Source: Paracholeplasma manati
GTDB lineage: Bacteria > Bacillota_I > Bacilli_A > Acholeplasmatales > UBA5453
NCBI RefSeq assembly: GCF_025742995.1
Contig: NZ_JAOVQM010000001.1
Span: forward strand, 397,963 to 461,962
DNA length: 64,000 nucleotides
Direction: 5' to 3'
Positions 51,143 through 59,262 of this stretch are shown here, piece by piece; the stretch's first letter is position 1; every line of letters starts with the position of its first letter. Below the pieces are notes generated by a model. The model was not told where the DNA came from and made no database searches. It saw nothing but the letters and a program-made list of their open reading frames with translations. Made by a program: the position numbers and the translations under genes.

Positions 51143-52636
51143 ATGAAAAAAGTGATTATCATAGGGGCTGGGGTTGCTGGTTTGGCATCTGCCATCCGAT
51201 TAAAAACCCTTGGATTCGATGTCGAAATCTATGAAAAAAATGAAAAAGTAGGCGGCCGCATGTTCTCTATCGAAGAACGTGGTTTTAAGTTTGATGTTGG
51301 ACCCACCATCGTCATGATGCCAGACTTTTATAAAGACGTATTTACATTTTCTGGGGTCAATCCTGATGATTATATTCAAATGGTCCAAGTAGACCCACTG
51401 AATGTGATTCACTTCAGTGATGGGACATCCGTAAAAGTATCCTCTAATCTACCAAGCTTGATGGCTGAGCTAGAAAAATTCGGCATGAAAGAAACCGATG
51501 GTTACTTAGCCTATTTAGCCGATGTTTATGAAAGATACGCCATTGTTAAAGAAACTTTCTTAGAGAAAAGTTATCGAAAACCCTTAGAGTTTTTTAACCC
51601 AAAAACCTTATATAAAATATTAAAACTTAAAACGTTAAACAGCGCATACACCTCGATTTCTAAGTTTGTTAAAGACGAAAAACTCAGACAAATTCTATCC
51701 TTCCAAACACTTTATATTGGGGTATCTCCATTCTCTGGCCCATCCATTTATACCATCATCCCGATGATTGAATTGGTATATGGGGTTTGGTATATCCAGG
51801 GCGGTATGTATCAAATGGCGAAAGCGATGGAAAAACGATTCATCGAGATGGGTGGCAAAATCCGCTTCAATTCACCAGTCGAAGAAATTCTTACACTGTC
51901 TGGAAAAGTAACAGGTGTCTTGGTTGCAGGTAAGCCGATTTACTCAGACATCGTTTTGTGTAATGCAGACTTCCCATGGGCTATGAATAATTTGATTAAA
52001 GAAGATGAATTGAAAGGCAAATACACACCGAAAAAGATTGAGAAGATGAAATATGCATCCTCATCGTTCGTCATCTATTTAGGTTTAAAGAAAAAATACC
52101 CAACGTCAGTTCACGCCATTAGGTTTGCGAAAGACTTTAAGAAGAATATTGAAGAATTGGATCAAGATATCTTGCCAGATGATCCGTCATTCTATATGTA
52201 TAGTCCATCACAAATTGACCCGACAGTAGCACCTGAAAATAAGGAACTGTTATACATTTTAGTGCCAGTACCTAATATGAAGAGTGGACAATTTGAGTGG
52301 GATTTTGGTATGACTGAAGCCTATAAAGACAAGATTATCGACATGGTTGAAAAAATCCCTGGCTTTGAAGACATCAAGAAGAACATCGAAGTATTAAAAA
52401 TCTATTCACCAAAAACTTACGGTTATAAATTCAACCTTGAGCATGGGGCAACCTTCGGGTTAAAACCAACCCTGACTCAAAGTGTTTATTTTAGACCACA
52501 AACCAAATTTAAGACGATTGAAAACCTCTATTTTGCAGGATCGTCTAATCACCCCGGTGCAGGGGTACCTATCGTGCTAGCCAGTGCTAAATTGGCTGTA
52601 AATGACATATTAAAGGACCATACAACCCATGAATAA
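51143..52636 (+). CDS. crtI: Phytoene/diapophytoene desaturase family protein
   Basis: 497-residue FAD enzyme of the CrtI/CrtN family. The dinucleotide fold is VIIIGAGVAGLASAIRL followed by YEKNEKVGGRMFS. The C-terminal FAD signature is LYFAGSSNHPGAGVPIVLASAKL. It introduces double bases in the carotenoid backbone, i.e. conjugated double bonds in phytoene (C40) or dehydrosqualene (C30); sequence inspection does not separate these. ATG 51143 follows GAGGTGG. The gene overlaps the synthase gene by eight bases. Confidence 0.9.
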   Translation: MKKVIIIGAGVAGLASAIRLKTLGFDVEIYEKNEKVGGRMFSIEERGFKFDVGPTIVMMPDFYKDVFTFSGVNPDDYIQMVQVDPLNVIHFSDGTSVKVSSNLPSLMAELEKFGMKETDGYLAYLADVYERYAIVKETFLEKSYRKPLEFFNPKTLYKILKLKTLNSAYTSISKFVKDEKLRQILSFQTLYIGVSPFSGPSIYTIIPMIELVYGVWYIQGGMYQMAKAMEKRFIEMGGKIRFNSPVEEILTLSGKVTGVLVAGKPIYSDIVLCNADFPWAMNNLIKEDELKGKYTPKKIEKMKYASSSFVIYLGLKKKYPTSVHAIRFAKDFKKNIEELDQDILPDDPSFYMYSPSQIDPTVAPENKELLYILVPVPNMKSGQFEWDFGMTEAYKDKIIDMVEKIPGFEDIKKNIEVLKIYSPKTYGYKFNLEHGATFGLKPTLTQSVYFRPQTKFKTIENLYFAGSSNHPGAGVPIVLASAKLAVNDILKDHTTHE

Positions 52637-53573
52637 TATCATTGAGTTTATTTCAACTCATTTATACCTCGTTTGGATTTACCTTAGTTTTACTACAATC
52701 CTCATTTTGATTCAAATTACCAGACCTTATAGAGACGATCGTCGCTGTAAGAAAATCATCCAAAAAAACTCACTTACCTTCTACAAAGCATTCTCAAAAG
52801 TTGGCGATAAACACAAACGTAAAGCGATATATGCTGTTTACGCTTTTTGTCGCTACGCCGATGACTTGGTGGATGAGTATCAGGATGAAAATAAGTTGAA
52901 TAAACTAGAAAAGGAACTCACCAACTATATCAATAAAAAAAGAACACCTAACTTTATGTGGCGCGCTTTGAAAAGACATACCAAAGATGTCTATCAAGAA
53001 CACCATTTTAAAGCTTTTTACGACATGATTGAAGGTCAACGCATGGATTTACATTTTGTCGGTTATGAAACATTAGATGACTTGTTAAAGTACTGTTATC
53101 ATGTCGCAGGGACCGTCGGACTCATGTTAAATCCGATATTGGCAGGGACAGATGAACCTAAACTATATCCGTTCGCAGTTCACTTGGGTCACGCGATGCA
53201 AATTACAAACATTTTAAGAGACATCGGAGAAGACTATCAACAAGGCCGTATTTATCTTCCAAGAGAGTTGATGCGTGAAGCAAACTACTCACTAAATGAC
53301 CTAGAAAATGGTAAAATCAATAACGGATTGGTCGTCTTGATTGAAAAACTAGCGAAAGTCGCAGAAAAGTACTTCGATGAAGCGTTAAAAGACATCGGTA
53401 TGTACCCTAAAGATACAGCAAAACCATTGGGGCTATCCATTGTATTTTATAGAGCTATTTTGGATGCGATACGTGACAATGGTTATGACGTTTTTAGAAA
53501 ACGAGCGGTTGTTACAGAAGCTAAGAAAGAACAAATCATGAAGGCCTTTATCAAAAACATGCCTAAGGGCTAA
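52629..53573 (+). CDS. crtB: Squalene/phytoene synthase with N-terminal membrane anchor
   Basis: 314 residues. It condenses two prenyl diphosphates head to head to make phytoene or dehydrosqualene. The two Asp-rich sites are CRYADDLVDEYQ (near residue 75) and LRDIGEDYQQGRIYLP (near residue 200). Residues about 8-31 form a hydrophobic helix (LYLVWIYLSFTTILILIQI), which most bacterial CrtB/CrtM lack and which should hold the enzyme at the membrane. Coupled to crtI by overlap, and followed after 11 bases by the kinase genes. Confidence 0.92.
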   Translation: MNNIIEFISTHLYLVWIYLSFTTILILIQITRPYRDDRRCKKIIQKNSLTFYKAFSKVGDKHKRKAIYAVYAFCRYADDLVDEYQDENKLNKLEKELTNYINKKRTPNFMWRALKRHTKDVYQEHHFKAFYDMIEGQRMDLHFVGYETLDDLLKYCYHVAGTVGLMLNPILAGTDEPKLYPFAVHLGHAMQITNILRDIGEDYQQGRIYLPRELMREANYSLNDLENGKINNGLVVLIEKLAKVAEKYFDEALKDIGMYPKDTAKPLGLSIVFYRAILDAIRDNGYDVFRKRAVVTEAKKEQIMKAFIKNMPKG

Positions 53574-53584
53574 GGAGATTATAT

Positions 53585-54250
53585 ATGAACATTTGGGGTT
53601 TAGTATTATCTTACATTTTGGTATTTTTAATCATTGGTATTTCTACGGTTTTACAAAAAGCAAAAGTCCTAGATGACGAAGGCGCACGTAAGTTCATTCA
53701 CATTGGGGTATCCAATTGGTGGATTCTTGCGTGGGTATTTTTCCAAGGTGAAAATGCACTTTGGTTCGCGATTGTGCCACCAATCACATTCATCCTATTA
53801 AACTATTATTCCTATAAAACAAATTTGATCAAATCCATGGAACGCAGTGGCAATGGTAACTTAGGTACCGTCTACTTTCCAATCTCATTATTGATTTTAG
53901 TCATCTTTACCTTTGGTGTCATTAACCGTCCTGAAATTGGTGCGGTAGGGATTCTCGTATTGGGTTACGGGGACGGCTTAGCAGCGGTCATCGGTAAGGC
54001 TTATGGTAAACGTAAACTGGTAGATAACAAATCCTTAGAAGGCTCATTAACCATGTTACTTGCAAGCTTCATAGTGATCTTGATTGTGCTACTCATAGCG
54101 GGTACCGCTTTGGTCACCACATTGATTGTTGCAGTCGTGGTATCACTATTGTCAACTGTGATTGAATTATACACACCGAAGGGATTAGATAATCTCTCCG
54201 TTCCGCTATTTTCTAGCTTATTAGTCTACGTGTTATTATTGCTCATCTAA
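53585..54250 (+). CDS. Polyprenol/phytol kinase-like membrane protein (VTE5/dolichol kinase family)
   Basis: 221 residues, six to seven helices. Family marks are the early DDEGARKFIHIGVSNWW (RKxxH) and the CTP/phosphate region GNGNLGTVYFPISLL and GYGDGLAAVIGKAYGKRKL, as in plant VTE5 phytol kinase and dolichol kinase; phosphatidate cytidylyltransferases are related. It would phosphorylate an isoprenoid alcohol to the monophosphate. Eleven bases after crtB and 14 before the DUF92 gene, so in the same operon. The substrate (farnesol, geranylgeraniol or another alcohol) is unknown. Confidence 0.82.
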   Translation: MNIWGLVLSYILVFLIIGISTVLQKAKVLDDEGARKFIHIGVSNWWILAWVFFQGENALWFAIVPPITFILLNYYSYKTNLIKSMERSGNGNLGTVYFPISLLILVIFTFGVINRPEIGAVGILVLGYGDGLAAVIGKAYGKRKLVDNKSLEGSLTMLLASFIVILIVLLIAGTALVTTLIVAVVVSLLSTVIELYTPKGLDNLSVPLFSSLLVYVLLLLI

Positions 54251-54264
54251 CCACGGAGGTTCCT

Positions 54265-55056
54265 ATGGCAATTCAATTTTTAATCGGGCTTTTACTCAGC
54301 TTTGTGGTTGCGTTCTTAGCCTATAAAAAACATTCACTGAATCAATCAGGCTTCATTACTGCAACGCTATTAGGAACCATCATTTATGGGTTTGGAACGT
54401 ATGTTGTATGGAGTGCTTTGATCCTGTTTTTCATCTCTTCATCTTTACTAACCAAACTACACGAGAAAAAAGTTAAAGACGCATCGTCTGGTAGAAACTA
54501 TATTCAGGTGTTGTCTAACGGATTTGTCGCAGCACTATTCTCGATATTCTTTTATGTCACTAAGAATGAACTTTTTATGGTAGCAGCAATCATTTCCATC
54601 GCTTCTTGTAATTCAGATACGTGGGCGAGTGAAATTGGTGTTTTATCCAAAGGTAAAACCTATTCTATACTGACATTCAAAGAAGTTCAAAAAGGGGTTT
54701 CTGGTGGCGTTTCTCGATTGGGCACACTCGCGTCTTTTCTAGGATCGCTATTCATCGGGATCAGTTTCCTATTACTCTATTGGTCTTCACCACTGTTTAG
54801 TACTACTAAGATATGGATGTACTTCAGCGTGATTACATTGGGTGGCTTTATTGGTTGCTTGGTGGATTCATACATGGGGATTTTGCTTCAGGCTAAGTAT
54901 AAAGGTGAGAAAACTGGTAAGTATACCGAAAAAGCCTTCTTAGAAAATGAAAAAGTCATTTTAACCAGTGGGCTTGCATGGATCACCAACGACGCTGTAA
55001 ACTTTATCAGTGGGTTTGTATCTACAGCTGTATCGATGTTAGTCTTAATATTTTAA
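54265..55056 (+). CDS. DUF92 protein, phytyl-phosphate kinase (VTE6)-like
   Basis: 263 residues with about six helices. DUF92 landmarks are the start FVVAFLAYKKHSLNQSGFITATLLG, the ASCNSDTWASEIGVLSK loop, KGVSGGVSRLGTLASFLGS and the closing WITNDAVNFISG. Plant VTE6, of this family, turns phytyl phosphate into phytyl diphosphate. Directly after a VTE5-like gene, the pair could phosphorylate an isoprenoid alcohol twice, making the prenyl diphosphate used by the adjacent synthase. CGGAGG precedes the ATG, and a strong terminator closes the operon. Confidence 0.85.
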   Translation: MAIQFLIGLLLSFVVAFLAYKKHSLNQSGFITATLLGTIIYGFGTYVVWSALILFFISSSLLTKLHEKKVKDASSGRNYIQVLSNGFVAALFSIFFYVTKNELFMVAAIISIASCNSDTWASEIGVLSKGKTYSILTFKEVQKGVSGGVSRLGTLASFLGSLFIGISFLLLYWSSPLFSTTKIWMYFSVITLGGFIGCLVDSYMGILLQAKYKGEKTGKYTEKAFLENEKVILTSGLAWITNDAVNFISGFVSTAVSMLVLIF

Positions 55057-55070
55057 ATAAAAATACACTA

Positions 55071-55098
55071 AAAACACGACTTTTAAGGTCGTGTTTTT
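55071..55098 (+). terminator. Intrinsic terminator of the carotenoid/kinase operon
   Basis: AAAACACGAC / GTCGTGTTTT, 10-bp stem with a 7-base loop and T-run. Confidence 0.9.
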
Positions 55099-55137
55099 GC
55101 TTAATGAGAATGTAAGATACTTTCATCTTTTTTAGGC

Positions 55138-55166
55138 TTGAACCTTTGAATTGAAATCCGTATACT
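55138..55166 (+). promoter_or_regulatory. Predicted promoter of tdk
   Basis: TTGAAC, 17-base spacer, TATACT. Confidence 0.68.
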
Positions 55167-55185
55167 AGTTGTAGGGAGTGATACT

Positions 55186-55776
55186 ATGCATCAACCAATA
55201 TTTGGCGGTTGGATTGAAGTGGTCTGCGGACCAATGTTTGCGGGAAAAACAGAAGAAATCATCAGACGTATTCGTCGTTTAGAATACGCTAAGAAAAATG
55301 TCTTGGTTTTCAAACCAACCATAGACAATCGTTATTCAGAATCGGAAATAGTGTCACACAACAAAACCAAAGCGAAATCCATCAACATTAACAAAGCCAT
55401 TGAAATTCTAGACTATGTTAAAGAAGGTGTAGACGCCGTTGTTATTGATGAAGCACAATTCTTAGATAATGACGTGATTTGGGTATCAGAAGTATTGGCT
55501 GATCGCGGTATTCGTGTCATCATTGGTGGACTAGACCGTGATTTTAGAGGGGAACCGTTCGGTCCGATGCCTCAATTGTTAGCCATCGCAGAATTCGTCC
55601 AAAAACTCACCGCTGTTTGTGTGGTTTCAGGACAACCAGCCACACGTACTCAACGCTTAATCAATGGTAAACCAGCCTCATTCGATGACCCGATTGTACT
55701 TGTGGGTGCCTCTGAAGCCTATGAACCAAGAAGTCGCGATTGTCATGAAGTTAAGAACAAACCCAACAAGTTATGA
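55186..55776 (+). CDS. tdk: Thymidine kinase (type II)
   Basis: 196 residues. It phosphorylates thymidine and deoxyuridine for salvage. The P-loop is [10 protein letters not shown] (residues about 15-24), the Mg/Asp site is [10 protein letters not shown] and the lid region is [14 protein letters not shown]. The structural zinc site is altered: the usual CxxC reads CVVS, and the second pair, normally in PRCRxCH, reads PRSRDCH, so only two of four cysteines remain. The rest of the lasso region is intact, which argues for a working enzyme. Overlaps tadA by four bases. Confidence 0.93.
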   Translation: MHQPIFGGWIEVVCGPMFAGKTEEIIRRIRRLEYAKKNVLVFKPTIDNRYSESEIVSHNKTKAKSININKAIEILDYVKEGVDAVVIDEAQFLDNDVIWVSEVLADRGIRVIIGGLDRDFRGEPFGPMPQLLAIAEFVQKLTAVCVVSGQPATRTQRLINGKPASFDDPIVLVGASEAYEPRSRDCHEVKNKPNKL

Positions 55777-56231
55777 TTAAAGACGATGCCTATTTCATGG
55801 CGATTGCTTTAAAAGAAGCGAAAAAAGCAGCCCTTCACGATGAAGTCCCTGTAGGAGCAGTCATCGTTTTAGGTGACAAAGTGATTTCAAAAGCTTATAA
55901 TAAAAGGGTCGAAAAAGAACAAACCCATGCCCATGCAGAAATGTTGGCTATCCAAAAAGCGAACAAGAAGCTGAATTCATGGCGTTTAGAAGATTGTAAG
56001 CTCTACGTTACACTTGAACCTTGTCCGATGTGCGCAGGAGCCATCATTCAATCTCGAATGAAAACCGTTGTCTATGGTGCGAAAGATCCTAAAGGTGGCG
56101 TCGCAGGTTCAATCATGAATTTATTCGATATCAAATTCAATCACCAAGTTGAAGTGATTGGTGGTATACTAGAAGAAGCTTGTTCGAATGAACTCAAATC
56201 CTTCTTCAAACAACTTAGAAATAAATCATAA
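55773..56231 (+). CDS. tadA: tRNA-specific adenosine deaminase
   Basis: 152 residues. It converts A34 of tRNA-Arg to inosine. The zinc site is HAHAEMLAI (His and catalytic Glu) plus PCPMCAGAI (two Cys), and the start [25 protein letters not shown] is typical. It is coupled to tdk by an ATGA overlap. The SRP RNA gene follows at once, as in many Firmicutes where tadA, the SRP RNA and dnaX are neighbours; dnaX is not here. Confidence 0.95.
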   Translation: MIKDDAYFMAIALKEAKKAALHDEVPVGAVIVLGDKVISKAYNKRVEKEQTHAHAEMLAIQKANKKLNSWRLEDCKLYVTLEPCPMCAGAIIQSRMKTVVYGAKDPKGGVAGSIMNLFDIKFNHQVEVIGGILEEACSNELKSFFKQLRNKS

Positions 56232-56235
56232 AACA

Positions 56236-56349
56236 GGTATCCCTATGAGGCACCGTCATCCAATTTTACCGTGTGAACCTGGTCAGGTCTTGATCGAAGC
56301 AGCCATAAGCATTGGTAAGATGTGGGTGGCGGTGCCTGATAGGGATACT
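56236..56349 (+). ncRNA. ffs: Signal recognition particle RNA (small bacterial type)
   Basis: About 114 nt. The ends pair over a long stem: GGTATCCCTAT-AGGCACCG at the 5' end with CGGTGCCT-ATAGGGATAC at the 3' end. The conserved domain IV reads TGGTCAGG ... GAAGCAGCCA near 56279-56303, and TTACC/GGTAA closes the helix below. The position right after tadA is the usual one. The apical loop differs from the common GGAA: the sequence between TCAGG and GAAGC is TCTTGATC. Ends are approximate. Confidence 0.9.
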
Positions 56350-56478
56350 TTTCATATAACAATTCTTAATGATTGATTTAACGTAGATTTGAGTTTATGA
56401 TACGACATGAATGAAATCATCATTTTAACCTGTTCAATACAATGAACCTAAAAATCTGTTTATGAATAATATTCAATA

Positions 56479-56503
56479 GAAGCCCATTATAGGGCTTTTA
56501 TCT
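56479..56503 (+). terminator. Intrinsic terminator
   Basis: AAGCCC / GGGCTT stem with an ATTATA loop and TTATC tail. The remaining 56354-56564 gap holds no ORF I would accept. Confidence 0.65.
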
Positions 56504-56534
56504 TCGTTTTTTTTCGATTACATATGAATATATG

Positions 56535-56543
56535 TGGTATAAT
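56535..56543 (+). promoter_or_regulatory. Extended -10 promoter
   Basis: TGGTATAAT, 21 bases before the ATG at 56565, no clear -35. Confidence 0.55.
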
Positions 56544-56564
56544 TAAATTTGGAGGACGTAACCC

Positions 56565-57203
56565 ATGAAATTACAATACGCAATATTTAAACAACTCAAC
56601 GAACCGAAAGAAACCCAACAAGCTGAAGGGAAAACTGTGGAAATCCATTCCATGAACAATACCCGATATTTATCACGTTTCGCAGGCAAAGGACAATTCG
56701 CCGTGTGGACCAGTGACTCCAAATCTTACAAACTCTTGGTCGAAGATGGCTATTACAAAGTCATGAAGGACCTCTATTCAAAACGTGTCAATCAAGTGTG
56801 GATTCGCTTCTATGAACAAGCCGACAAAGTCCGCTTTGGATTACTATACAAAATGGTGTTCCCAATGATTGCATTATCCATGGTATTGGCTGTTCTATTC
56901 TCTACCGTAGAAGCATTGAGTGATTATCAAAACTATGCACTCATCGGTATATTAGCAGTGGTGTTAATCACCAATATGTTACAAACATCCATCATGAGAA
57001 AGAAAGTCGAAGGCGCAAGATCAGAAGCCGTTAAAGACATCAAACATATCGTGGGTGAAGCTCGTTTCAACGAACTATTAGAACAACAAGGTAAATACTA
57101 CGAAGACTATTTCAAGTTTGAAGAAAAAGTAGAACCTGTTGAAGAAGTTGTTGAAGCTCAAGTAGAAGAAAAAACTGAAACCGAAGATAATAAGTCAAAA
57201 TAG
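56565..57203 (+). CDS. Two-helix membrane protein of unknown function
   Basis: 212 residues. A soluble N-terminal domain of about 90 residues (YAIFKQLNEPKETQQAEGKT ... FAVWTSDSKSYKLLVEDGYY) precedes two membrane helices (MVFPMIALSMVLAVLFSTV and YALIGILAVVLITNMLQTS, about residues 98-142). It ends in a soluble helix with a strongly acidic tail (EEKVEPVEEVVEAQVEEKTETED). The family is not recognised. GGAGGA precedes the ATG. Transketolase follows after 11 bases, so the two are probably cotranscribed. Confidence 0.72.
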   Translation: MKLQYAIFKQLNEPKETQQAEGKTVEIHSMNNTRYLSRFAGKGQFAVWTSDSKSYKLLVEDGYYKVMKDLYSKRVNQVWIRFYEQADKVRFGLLYKMVFPMIALSMVLAVLFSTVEALSDYQNYALIGILAVVLITNMLQTSIMRKKVEGARSEAVKDIKHIVGEARFNELLEQQGKYYEDYFKFEEKVEPVEEVVEAQVEEKTETEDNKSK

Positions 57204-57214
57204 AGAGGTAATTT

Positions 57215-59170
57215 ATGGAAAAAATGGATCATTTAAGTATTCAAACGCTACGTTTTCTAGGTGTCGACGCAATCAACCAAGCCAACTCTGGACACCCGGG
57301 TATTGTACTTGGTGCAGCACCAATGGCACACGTGCTTTTCACCCGTTTTTTAAAAGCATTCCCAAAGAAATCCAATTGGTTCAACCGTGACCGATTCATT
57401 TTGTCTGCGGGTCATGGCTCGATGTTATTGTACGGATTAAACCACTTGTCCGGTTATCAACTATCCATCGAAGATTTAAAGAATTTCAGACAAATTGGTA
57501 AGACCCCAGGTCACCCTGAATATGGTCATACCGACGGGGTTGAAACCACCTCTGGTCCACTTGGACAAGGGATTTCAAACGCGGTAGGTATGGCACTCGC
57601 TGAAACCCATTTAGCAGCTCGTTTTAACAAAGAAAATTTCCCAATCATTGATCACTATACGTATGTCATCTGTGGCGATGGTGACCTACAAGAAGGGGTT
57701 GCGTTAGAGTCTTTATCTTTAGCAGGGCACCTTGGATTAGGTAAACTCATCGTTTTATTTGATTCGAATGACATTCAATTGGATGGCAAAGTCTCTTTAG
57801 CATTCTCAGATGACCACAAGAAGAAATTCGAGTCCATGAACTGGCATTATCAAAAGGTTTCCGATGGTAACGACTTAAACGCCATTACCAAAGCGATTAA
57901 AAAAGCTCAAAGAGAATCCGATAAACCAAGTGTTATTGAAGTCAAAACCATCATTGGTTATGGTACTTCATTGGCTGGTACATCGAATGTTCATGGTTCA
58001 CCGATTGGTTTAGAAAAAGCCGACGAACTTAGAAAAAACTTAAATTGGTCCTATAAACCATTTGAAGTACCACAAGATGTATATAAATACTACAGAACCA
58101 AAGTCTATAATCGCGGTTCTCGAAACTATCGTAAATGGATTCAAATGATCACTGAGTATCAAGAACAATTCCCAACAGAAGCAGCACAACTCAAATCATT
58201 CATTGTTGAAAATCAAGAAGTTGAGTTAAAGGATTTACCGAAGTTTGAAGTAGGTGCACAAATCGCCACACGCGCAGCTTCTGGTAAAGTCTTAGATGAA
58301 CTTTCAAAATTGATGCCAAACATCATCGGGGGTTCTGCAGACTTAACTGCTTCAACCAAAGCCAAAGGTGCAGATGGTCACTTTTCGAAAGAAAACCGCT
58401 TAGGCCGTAACATCAACTTTGGTGTTAGAGAACATGCGATGGGTGCCATCGTCAATGGTCTTCAACTACATGGTGGATTGAAAGCATTCGGAGGCGCGTT
58501 CTTCGTATTCTCCGATTACATGAAACCAGCCATTCGTTTAGCAGCACTCATGCAAATCCCATCCATCTTTGTCTTCTCCCACGATACCATCGCGGTTGGT
58601 GAAGATGGACCGACCCATGAACCCATTGAACAACTCGCGGGACTTCGCGTCATTCCCGGATTAAACGTCTTAAGACCTGCTGACGCAAACGAAACCAGAG
58701 CCGCTTGGTTATGGGCCATTAAGCAACATAAAACACCGTCAGCAATCATCTTAACAAGACAAAATTTAAAGACCTTACCAGTCGTTTGTATGGACGTTTT
58801 TGAAAAGGGTGCTTATGTGGTTTCCCCTGAAAGAGGTAAACTTCAAGGCGTCTTATTAGCAGCTGGTTCAGAAGTTGGTTTAGCGATTGAAGCGCAACAA
58901 CAACTCGAATCTCAAGGCGTATTTACGAGAGTCGTATCAATGCCTTCTCATTACTTATTTGAAAAACAATCTGAAGCCTATAAACAAGAAGTGCTCCCTT
59001 CAGGGGTTAAAACTTTAGCCATCGAGATGGGTTCTTCCGCTTCTTGGTACAAGTACACACCTCATGTTTATGGCATTGACCGCTACGGTCTATCCGCCCC
59101 ACTTGAAGTGGTCATCAAGGCTTTTGGATTTACCAAAGAAAAAGTAGCACAAGCATTTTTAAGTATCTAA
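57215..59170 (+). CDS. tkt: Transketolase
   Basis: 651-residue thiamine-diphosphate enzyme of the pentose phosphate pathway. The ThDP motif GDGDLQEGVALESLSLAGHLGLGKLIVLFDSND (Gly-Asp-Gly start, Asn end) is near residue 150. The substrate residues are in LSAGHGSMLLYGL, and the pyrimidine domain has VGEDGPTHEPIEQLAGLR. Length is normal. AGAGAGG precedes the ATG. In Mollicutes it is central for making pentoses for nucleotides. A terminator follows. Confidence 0.97.
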   Translation: MEKMDHLSIQTLRFLGVDAINQANSGHPGIVLGAAPMAHVLFTRFLKAFPKKSNWFNRDRFILSAGHGSMLLYGLNHLSGYQLSIEDLKNFRQIGKTPGHPEYGHTDGVETTSGPLGQGISNAVGMALAETHLAARFNKENFPIIDHYTYVICGDGDLQEGVALESLSLAGHLGLGKLIVLFDSNDIQLDGKVSLAFSDDHKKKFESMNWHYQKVSDGNDLNAITKAIKKAQRESDKPSVIEVKTIIGYGTSLAGTSNVHGSPIGLEKADELRKNLNWSYKPFEVPQDVYKYYRTKVYNRGSRNYRKWIQMITEYQEQFPTEAAQLKSFIVENQEVELKDLPKFEVGAQIATRAASGKVLDELSKLMPNIIGGSADLTASTKAKGADGHFSKENRLGRNINFGVREHAMGAIVNGLQLHGGLKAFGGAFFVFSDYMKPAIRLAALMQIPSIFVFSHDTIAVGEDGPTHEPIEQLAGLRVIPGLNVLRPADANETRAAWLWAIKQHKTPSAIILTRQNLKTLPVVCMDVFEKGAYVVSPERGKLQGVLLAAGSEVGLAIEAQQQLESQGVFTRVVSMPSHYLFEKQSEAYKQEVLPSGVKTLAIEMGSSASWYKYTPHVYGIDRYGLSAPLEVVIKAFGFTKEKVAQAFLSI

Positions 59171-59195
59171 GAGGCGAGCAATCGCTTCTTTTTTC
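59170..59195 (+). terminator. Intrinsic terminator of tkt
   Basis: AGAGGCGA / TCGCTTCT stem with one G-U, GCAA loop and T-run. The stem begins at the last base of the stop codon. Confidence 0.85.
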
Positions 59196-59205
59196 TTAAA
59201 AGCGT

Positions 59206-59240
59206 TTTATGTTGTAAACATAAAGCGTTCTTGGTAGAAT
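59206..59240 (+). promoter_or_regulatory. Promoter with palindrome upstream of mnmG
   Basis: TTGTAA, 17-base spacer, TAGAAT. A palindrome, TTTATGTT-GTA-AACATAAA (59206-59224), covers the -35 and could bind a repressor. Confidence 0.55.
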
Positions 59241-59262
59241 ATTACAGCAGGAAGTGATATTT

